From Streptomyces antibioticus (GTDB lineage: Bacteria > Actinomycetota > Actinomycetes > Streptomycetales > Streptomycetaceae), in the NCBI RefSeq assembly GCF_001514065.1, contig NZ_KQ948425.1, positions 110,578 through 174,577 of the forward strand: a DNA stretch of 64,000 nucleotides, written 5' to 3'. Positions 59,348 through 64,000 of this stretch are shown here, piece by piece (position 1 is the first letter of the stretch; the number at the start of each line of letters is the position of its first letter). The notes beneath the pieces were generated by a model. The model was not told the origin of the DNA and ran no database searches. It saw nothing but the letters and a program-made list of their open reading frames with translations. The position numbers and the translations under genes are program-made.

Positions 59348-59464
59348 GGTACCGCTGAACGCGGCACCCCCTCACACTCCGACGGCAGCAGCACAGGTTG
59401 CACGCCAACCGTGTCCCTTCCATGCAGCACCCCAGCCTCCCGGATCACACCCCAGACGTGATCA
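59348..59464 (-). repeat. duplicated upstream regulatory repeat, copy 2, with palindrome
   Basis: It corresponds to 50914-51031 in order and orientation and ends with GATCAC-N9-GTGATC (59443-59463). It lies directly upstream of the micro-peptide genes and probably contains their promoter and an operator. Confidence 0.65.
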
Positions 59465-59497
59465 AGCCTGCCGTCGACACCGCCCGCTCTCCCGGGC

Positions 59498-59621
59498 TGG
59501 GATAAGAACATCGCTGCGGCCCGCCAACCACACCCCCGCGAGGGGCACCAGTACGTACCGCGCCAACACAGCCAGCCCCGAACGACGCGGCGCCCTGACC
59601 GACTTGGGAATGCGCTGGTAG
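59498..59621 (+). pseudogene. second, more decayed helicase-associated-domain tail
   Basis: WDKNIAAARQPHPREGHQYV followed, in another frame, by ERRGALTDLGMRW and a stop. This matches the last 40 or so residues of the helicase-tail pseudogene that ends at 58654, with an internal deletion. The two tails bracket the micro-peptide genes. Confidence 0.65.
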
Positions 59622-59761
59622 ACGGCTGAGGCGGCGGGGAACGCGCGTACCGGGTTCACTAGCTGGCAGACGGTGCAGAGCAGTACACGACACCATTTTC
59701 AATCACTCGACCCCGGATCTTCGCTGTACCGTCTCCGCAGACGATTACGGGGAGGGTCGAG

Positions 59762-60067
59762 ATGGCCGGACGTTGGTACACAGCCCTGGGCGTGAACCTG
59801 CTGCTTGGAGTCCCGGCAGTGGTGCCGATTTGGCTGCTCTGGTTCCTGGCGGCGAACTGGGCAGGGCCTCGGGAACCCACAGAGAACGACGGCATGGCCC
59901 TGTGGCTGGTGATCATCGTCCCCGTCGTCGCTCTTTACCTGCTGCTCTGGTCTGCCGCCAACCGGCCTCTGGCACGCCGGACTTCGCTCGACGCTCGCGG
60001 CTACTGGTCGCTCAGCATCCTGGGTACTCTCCTGCCGACCGCCGCACTCATCTTCATCTCACCCTGA
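59762..60067 (+). CDS. small three-helix membrane protein, unknown function
   Basis: 101 residues, with GGGGAGGG before the ATG. Hydrophobic segments are at about 5-30 (VNLLLGVPAVVPIWLLWFLA), 45-65 (MALWLVIIVPVVALYLLLW) and 80-100 (YWSLSILGTLLPTAALIFIS). I recognise no family. It is followed by a hairpin and is probably transcribed alone. Confidence 0.65.
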   Translation: MAGRWYTALGVNLLLGVPAVVPIWLLWFLAANWAGPREPTENDGMALWLVIIVPVVALYLLLWSAANRPLARRTSLDARGYWSLSILGTLLPTAALIFISP

Positions 60068-60098
60068 TCGGATCGGCACGAATTGGGGGTCTGTCGGT

Positions 60099-60124
60099 GT
60101 GCAACCGACGATCATCGGTTACAC
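60099..60124 (+). terminator. hairpin after the small membrane protein gene
   Basis: GTGCAACCGA (60099-60108) and TCGGTTACAC (60115-60124) pair with one mismatch around a 6-base loop, about 30 bases after the stop codon. It could also be an operator. Confidence 0.55.
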
Positions 60125-60337
60125 CTGGGGCGCGGTTGTCAGCCTGAGGCGTTCTGACGGTGAAAGAGCACAGGTGGACAAGTCGGTGGCAGGCTGACCG
60201 TCGGTAAGAGACGATCACGGCGTGCACGGCCCTGCTCTTGTCGGATGCGCCCCAACTCGTTGAGCAGTGTGGTGCCGTGCTGACGTCGGATCGATGCTTG
60301 GCCTGGTGCTCTCCCCGCCGGGTCGGGAAGGACGCGT

Positions 60338-60754
60338 GTGTTGCTCGCTCTTGAAGATCGCTTGGCCATCACCGAACTGGTCTCGCTGCATGGTCATCTT
60401 GTTGACGACGGAAGCCTTGACCGGTTAGAGGAGTTGTTCACCGCCGATGTGGTCTACGACCTCACCGACTTCGGCCAGGAGCCGCTGTGCGGGGTGGCGG
60501 CCATCCGAGAAGCGGCCTGGGCGCTGGGAGCAGCCAACCCTGTCGCGCATCACGTCACCAACGTCGTCGTCACCGCGTCGGAGGACGGCCAGGTTCATGT
60601 CCGTTCCAAAGGGCTGGGTATCAAGGCCGACGGCTCCTGCGGTTCCGTCTCCTACGACGACACCGTGATGCGCACCGCTGACGGCTGGCGGATCAGCCAC
60701 CGCAGACTGTCGGCACGCCGAACTCCCTTGGGCGGGATGACAAAGCCCAGCTGA
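60338..60754 (+). CDS. SnoaL-like (NTF2-fold) protein
   Basis: 138 residues from the GTG at 60338, preceded by GGAAGG. The pattern LEDRLAITELVSLHGHLVDD, LDRLEELFTADVVYDLTDFG, HHVTNVVVTASEDG and TVMRTADGWRISHRRLSARR is that of the NTF2-like/SnoaL superfamily: an N-terminal helix pair, a central His and a closing strand after DGWRI. Members include cyclases, isomerases, dehydratases and non-enzymatic binders, so no reaction can be assigned. It converges on the IS5-type transposase with a hairpin between them. Confidence 0.8.
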   Translation: MLLALEDRLAITELVSLHGHLVDDGSLDRLEELFTADVVYDLTDFGQEPLCGVAAIREAAWALGAANPVAHHVTNVVVTASEDGQVHVRSKGLGIKADGSCGSVSYDDTVMRTADGWRISHRRLSARRTPLGGMTKPS

Positions 60755-60775
60755 CCAGGCACGTCGCGCCTGGTC
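60753..60775. terminator. hairpin between convergent SnoaL-like and transposase genes
   Basis: GACCAGGC (60753-60760) and GCCTGGTC (60768-60775) form a perfect 8-bp stem with a 7-base loop, directly between the two stop codons, so it may work in both directions. Confidence 0.75.
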
Positions 60776-61520
60776 CTAGCCGGTGAGAACGACATTGTGC
60801 AGGCGGGCGATGCCGAGCATGGCATCGTGGACACCATCACCCTTCAGGCGGCAGTCGCGAAGGATCTTCCAGGTCTTCATGCGCGCGAAGACGTGCTCGA
60901 CACAGGCCCGGACTCTACAGTGGGACGCGTTGTACTCCTTCTTCCAGGCAGGTAGTTCGTCCTGACCGCGCTCCCGGCGGTGCGCGATGACCATCAGGCC
61001 CGTGCCTTGCAATCCGCCGTCGGCGATGACAACGGGCCTTTCCGACAGCGGTTTTCGCTCCGGACAGTTCCCATGCCTTGCAGTCGTTCCGGTTCCGCGG
61101 CAGAGGCCGGCCGACGGCGACGACGACGAGCCGGGTATCGGCGTCGATCACGACCTGACAGTTGGTCACATACCCATAGCTCCTCGACTGCTCGGCGACA
61201 GTGTGATCACGGGTGGGGATCAGAGTGCCGTCCACGATCAGCACGGCCTCCTTGCGGAACCGCTTGCGCTGCGGCAGGGCGAGTAACGGTCCGAGATGCC
61301 CAATGATCCGCGCGGCAGCCGACTTGGATACACCGAACAGCCGACCGAGCTGCCGCGGCATCAGGTTCGTCCGCCAATACGCGGTGACCAGCAAGACCCG
61401 ATCGTGCAGCGGCAGACTCCACGGTCGCCCCTGGCAGGCCGAGTCCGCGCCTTGGCGCCGCAGAGTGGTGACCAGCTTGCCGAACTGCCGCGGGCTCAGC
61501 CGGCGAAAGGGACTATCCAT
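60776..61520 (-). pseudogene. IS5-family (IS427-like) transposase, frameshifted
   Basis: The N-terminal part (SPRQFGKLVTTLRRQGADSA, GRPWSLPLHDRVLLVTAYWR, PRQLGRLFGVSKSAAARIIG, VLIVDGTLIPTRDHTVAEQS) holds the helix-turn-helix and first catalytic aspartate. Near 61040 the frame changes; the rest (ADGGLQGTGLMVIAHRRERG, RACVEHVFARMKTWKILRDC, LHNVVLTG) lies in another frame. Some IS5 relatives use programmed frameshifting at an A-rich site, but none is obvious here, so decay is more likely. The upstream end shows GGGCTGTCCCGCAACGG near 61577-61593, typical of such IS ends; I could not find a matching left end. Confidence 0.8.
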
Positions 61521-61613
61521 GACGGCTCCGACGCCGTGATCAGACCAGACACCACAAGGTCATGTCGCCAAGAACAGCCGTTGCGGGACAGCCCTTACCG
61601 GGACTTCTGCCTC

Positions 61614-62552
61614 CTATTCTGGCACCGAAATGATCGTTCCGCTTTGGTCGAACCAACGCTCGCCCGTAGGGTTGCCGTTGGCGTCATAGTCAAAAACCTT
61701 CCGGAAATAGGGAAACTCGCGATCCGGCGATCTCCCAGCATCGGTTACGATCTCCTCAGTTGTGGGGAGGCCGAGCGCGTCGTAATAAACGATACGCGCT
61801 GTTGCCTCGCCGAGATAGCGCATCGTTTTCGTCGCGCGAACACCTGTTTTAGGGTTGTAGGTGTAGTACCAAACGTCGTCGAGTACGGCCCACGCGCCGG
61901 ACTCGTCCAGGGAGTACATTTTGTTTTCAATGACTCGGCACTGATCGTCGTACTCGAACTGCTTATAGTGGGCCAGAGTGCCATTATTGTAGACATTGAC
62001 ACGCGAGACGATCCCTGAATTCCATACGATGTTATAGCTGGCCCCGAGTGAGGCCATCTGCGACGTGGGCCCAATGCCGGCCGGCTGTCCAAGGTTGGAG
62101 ATATTGAGCCCCTTGTACCAGCGAGACCCGCTGTAGCTACCGTCCACACCACGAATTTTGTCGACCATTCGCTTCACGTTATGCGAGTAGAATTTCCGTT
62201 TAGTGAAGTCGATCCTGTGCAGGTGTGCGATACGATCCGGGACATTTTTCACCAATGGCTGCACGACGACAGGCAGGATGTAACTTTCTCGCTTATCCAT
62301 CACTGCACGAGAGAAAGCTTGCTCGAATTCAACTTCGCGTACATAAAATGAGTCGAGGGCGGCAGGTGATAGTGCGAAGCAGAAGTATCGGCTGTCCCTG
62401 ATTCCTTGCTCGATAGTCTTGTGAACTGAATCGCCAACCGTGAGTTCGATCGTATCGAGCCAGACGTCCAAACCATGGTCCACAAGATCTGCTGCCAGGC
62501 GATTCACGAATCGAGCATTGCGCCTGGAATAGGAAATGAAGAGATCGTGCAC
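61614..62552 (-). CDS. TIR-domain protein with YD-repeat-like C-terminal region
   Basis: 312 residues if started at the GTG at 62552, ten bases after AGAGGAG; this places the TIR domain at the N-terminus, as is usual. ATGs at 62573, 62630 and 62729 would lengthen it. Residues 1-135 are a TIR domain: HDLFISYSRRNARFVNRLAA, VWLDTIELTVGDS, and SPAALDSFYVREVEFEQA, whose first glutamate fits the NADase position. The C-terminal half contains YD-type strand repeats (LAHYKQFEYDDQCRVIENKM, VFDYDANGNPTGERWFDQSG). GC content is visibly lower than in the rest of the window, and transposase genes lie on both sides, pointing to horizontal acquisition. Many stand-alone bacterial TIR proteins act in phage defence by consuming NAD; that role is inferred here. 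Confidence 0.82.
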   Translation of the reverse strand: MHDLFISYSRRNARFVNRLAADLVDHGLDVWLDTIELTVGDSVHKTIEQGIRDSRYFCFALSPAALDSFYVREVEFEQAFSRAVMDKRESYILPVVVQPLVKNVPDRIAHLHRIDFTKRKFYSHNVKRMVDKIRGVDGSYSGSRWYKGLNISNLGQPAGIGPTSQMASLGASYNIVWNSGIVSRVNVYNNGTLAHYKQFEYDDQCRVIENKMYSLDESGAWAVLDDVWYYTYNPKTGVRATKTMRYLGEATARIVYYDALGLPTTEEIVTDAGRSPDREFPYFRKVFDYDANGNPTGERWFDQSGTIISVPE

Positions 62553-63084
62553 TGATTGCCAACTCCTCTGCATGTACGACCAGAGCGCGCGCACCGTGCC
62601 AAGCCTGCCATCTATGGGCTTCTCGTTCATGGACACAGCGCGGGCGAACCTTGTTTGTTCCGTGAGTCCCTGATCCTTGAGCGTACCGAAAACGCGTCGA
62701 TCCTCCGGCCACAATGAATCGAACCGCAACTACTCGGCCGCTGAGGCCTCTCCCACTCCCCGCGGCAGTTGGGCAGCTAACCTGACAGGCAGGTGAAGCC
62801 CCTGGTAGATGGGTTTTCGACCAAAGAAACGTCTCCACCAGAGGCTTCACACGCTTGTCTGCTCGTCCGGCGTCGAGCGCTGACAGGTCCACCACCGCCT
62901 GGCCGCCGCGCCCTGGCCGCCCGACCGTACCGCCACCTCGACGGTGCCCACTGTCCACCAGTGTGCCGTTACCGGGCGTACCCCGCGCCGGAATCCATCG
63001 CTCCACCATACGAAGGGTGATCCCACCATGCCGTTGTCGACGGTCACAGTTCTGGTTCAGGCCGCGATTCCGTGAATCCCCAGA
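62553..63084. other. region between the TIR gene and the ISL3 remnant
   Basis: It contains the possible 5' extension of the TIR frame (to 62729), a 17-bp inverted repeat (62793-62850), and the outer end of the ISL3 element. I see no separate gene. Confidence 0.4.
62793..62850. repeat. 17-bp imperfect inverted repeat
   Basis: GTGAAGCCCCTGGTAGA (62793-62809) and the reverse complement of 62834-62850 agree at 15 of 17 positions, with a 24-base spacer. It may be an IS end, an operator or a terminator for neighbouring transcription. Confidence 0.6.
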
Positions 63085-64000
63085 TCATGATCGAAGCAAG
63101 ATCCGGGTGCGGAGGAGGCGGAGCGAGGCCCGACCGTACATGGTGCGCTTGATCGTCTTGATGCGGTTGACATGGTCCTCGACGATGCCCGAACCCCACG
63201 CGAGAGTGAGGCCGGCGGTGACGGCATCCGGGTCGAGGCACAGTCCCTGCGCGAAAGCGAGGACCCGGGTGGTGCGTCGCGCTCGGCCTCGCGTACCCAG
63301 GGCAACAGTTGGTGGCCGCGCTGGTGTTGGAGCAGGTCGTGGAAGGTGCGCGCGAGGTCGCAGGCCCGTGCGATGTCCGGGCAGGCCAGGCGAACGCTCA
63401 GCAGTTCACGCTCCTCGTCGCGGCCCAGGGAGCCGCGAGGCAGCATGATCCACTTGGTGATCTTGCGTGGACTGGGGAGGGCTCCGCGGGCGGGTTCGAT
63501 AGTGCCGGTCCGCAGTCGGGCGACGTAGCGATGAACCGACAGGTCACTGCTGTGGTAGCCGCGTTCACAGATCTCTCGGTAGAGGGCGGCCGGGCCGGTC
63601 ACGCCCTCGGTGAACCGCTCGGTCAGATACTCGGTATAGGGCTCCAGCACGCCCCTGGGGTGCCCGATCCGGGAGGAGGCAAGCAGGGTGTCGGTGTCGG
63701 TGTCGCGGAAGCGGCGGACGGTCTTGCGGTCCAGGTGCAGGCGGCGGGCGATCGCGGAGACGCAGCATCCTTCCTGGAACAGGCGGTGGACGTCGGAGTA
63801 CCTGTCGACGGTGCGCACGGCCATCTTCGTAGGCGGCAGGGCCGGTGGCGGCAGCGGCTTGATGATCCTCCTGGGCGCGGACTCTAGCTCGGCGTCGGCC
63901 TGTTTCCGCAGGCAGACGCGGTGTTGAACGCAGGTCTTCTCGGCCGCTGCGGAGAGGTTGTGCAACAGGTGCCACCGATCAGCAACCTTCTGGGCACCTA
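63085..64000 (-). pseudogene. ISL3-family transposase, frameshifted and cut by the right edge
   Basis: The frame enters from the right edge as VADRWHLLHNLSAAAEKTCV, contains a resolvase-like helix-turn-helix (VHRLFQEGCCVSAIARRLHL), and continues to ARACDLARTFHDLLQHQRGH and LLPWVREAERDAPP. Near 63270 the frame shifts by one base, and the family's C-terminus (LAWGSGIVEDHVNRIKTIKR, MYGRASLRLLRTRILL) is read in the new frame to a stop at 63085. The N-terminal zinc-binding part is outside the window. Confidence 0.8.

Noticed and set aside
62329-63009. Minus-strand frame of 226 codons overlapping the TIR gene start
   Set aside because: It overlaps the better-supported TIR frame and has no recognisable motif apart from low-complexity sequence.

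Overview
The window is very GC-rich DNA with Streptomyces-style gene organisation: GTG starts, ATGA/GTGA coupled genes, rare TTA codons confined to regulatory and secreted-enzyme genes, and SARP, LacI and helicase-associated families. It looks like a Streptomyces chromosomal arm or a large actinomycete plasmid; the species cannot be named from the sequence.

Positions 1-39862 (minus strand) hold one long operon for a trans-acyltransferase (AT-less) modular polyketide synthase. In transcription order it encodes a MarR/GbsR-like regulator, a phosphopantetheinyl transferase fused to a PfaD-type enoylreductase, a free-standing malonyltransferase, and three giant synthases. The first synthase starts with MaoC-like, SDR, FkbH-like and ACP domains, which suggests a glycerate-derived starter. 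The order is then KS-KR-ACP, KS-KR-ACP, KS | DH-ACP, KS-KR-ACP, KS0-ACP, KS-MT-ACP, KS | KR-ACP, KS-DH-KR-MT-ACP, KS0-ACP, KS. Modules are split across gene boundaries and no internal AT domain exists, so the free AT must load the carriers. The third synthase runs off the left edge, so the cluster is incomplete here. A divergent SARP/NB-ARC activator with three TTA codons (40094-42019) is the likely bldA-dependent switch.

Positions 42020-43996 are a scar of mobile DNA: an IS256-type remnant, a truncated helix-turn-helix gene, a block with ten TGCGCA palindromes between 30-bp inverted repeats, and the first residues of a UvrA-like ATPase. Positions 44259-49412 form a carbohydrate-utilisation and secretion unit: a LacI repressor diverges from a secreted GH16 glucanase, with CebR-like palindromes between them, followed by a secreted CBM6-DUF1996 protein and a DUF305-like lipoprotein.

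Positions 49800-60760 are accessory DNA in which intact genes (a carboxymuconolactone decarboxylase-like protein, a P450, small membrane proteins, a SnoaL-like protein) alternate with broken ones (a tannase-like hydrolase, a coiled-coil protein, a graspetide-type methyltransferase and two helicase tails). Between the two helicase tails lie three tandem paralogous micro-genes (58867-59320, minus). Each encodes a signal peptide followed by a 16-17 residue mature peptide with the core VACCGG. Upstream of them is a regulatory repeat with a palindrome, and a second copy lies upstream of the tannase pseudogene. This micro-gene family is the most novel item I see.

Positions 60776-64000 hold a frameshifted IS5-type transposase, a lower-GC gene for a TIR-domain protein with a YD-repeat-like tail (a candidate defence gene), and a frameshifted ISL3 transposase cut by the right edge.
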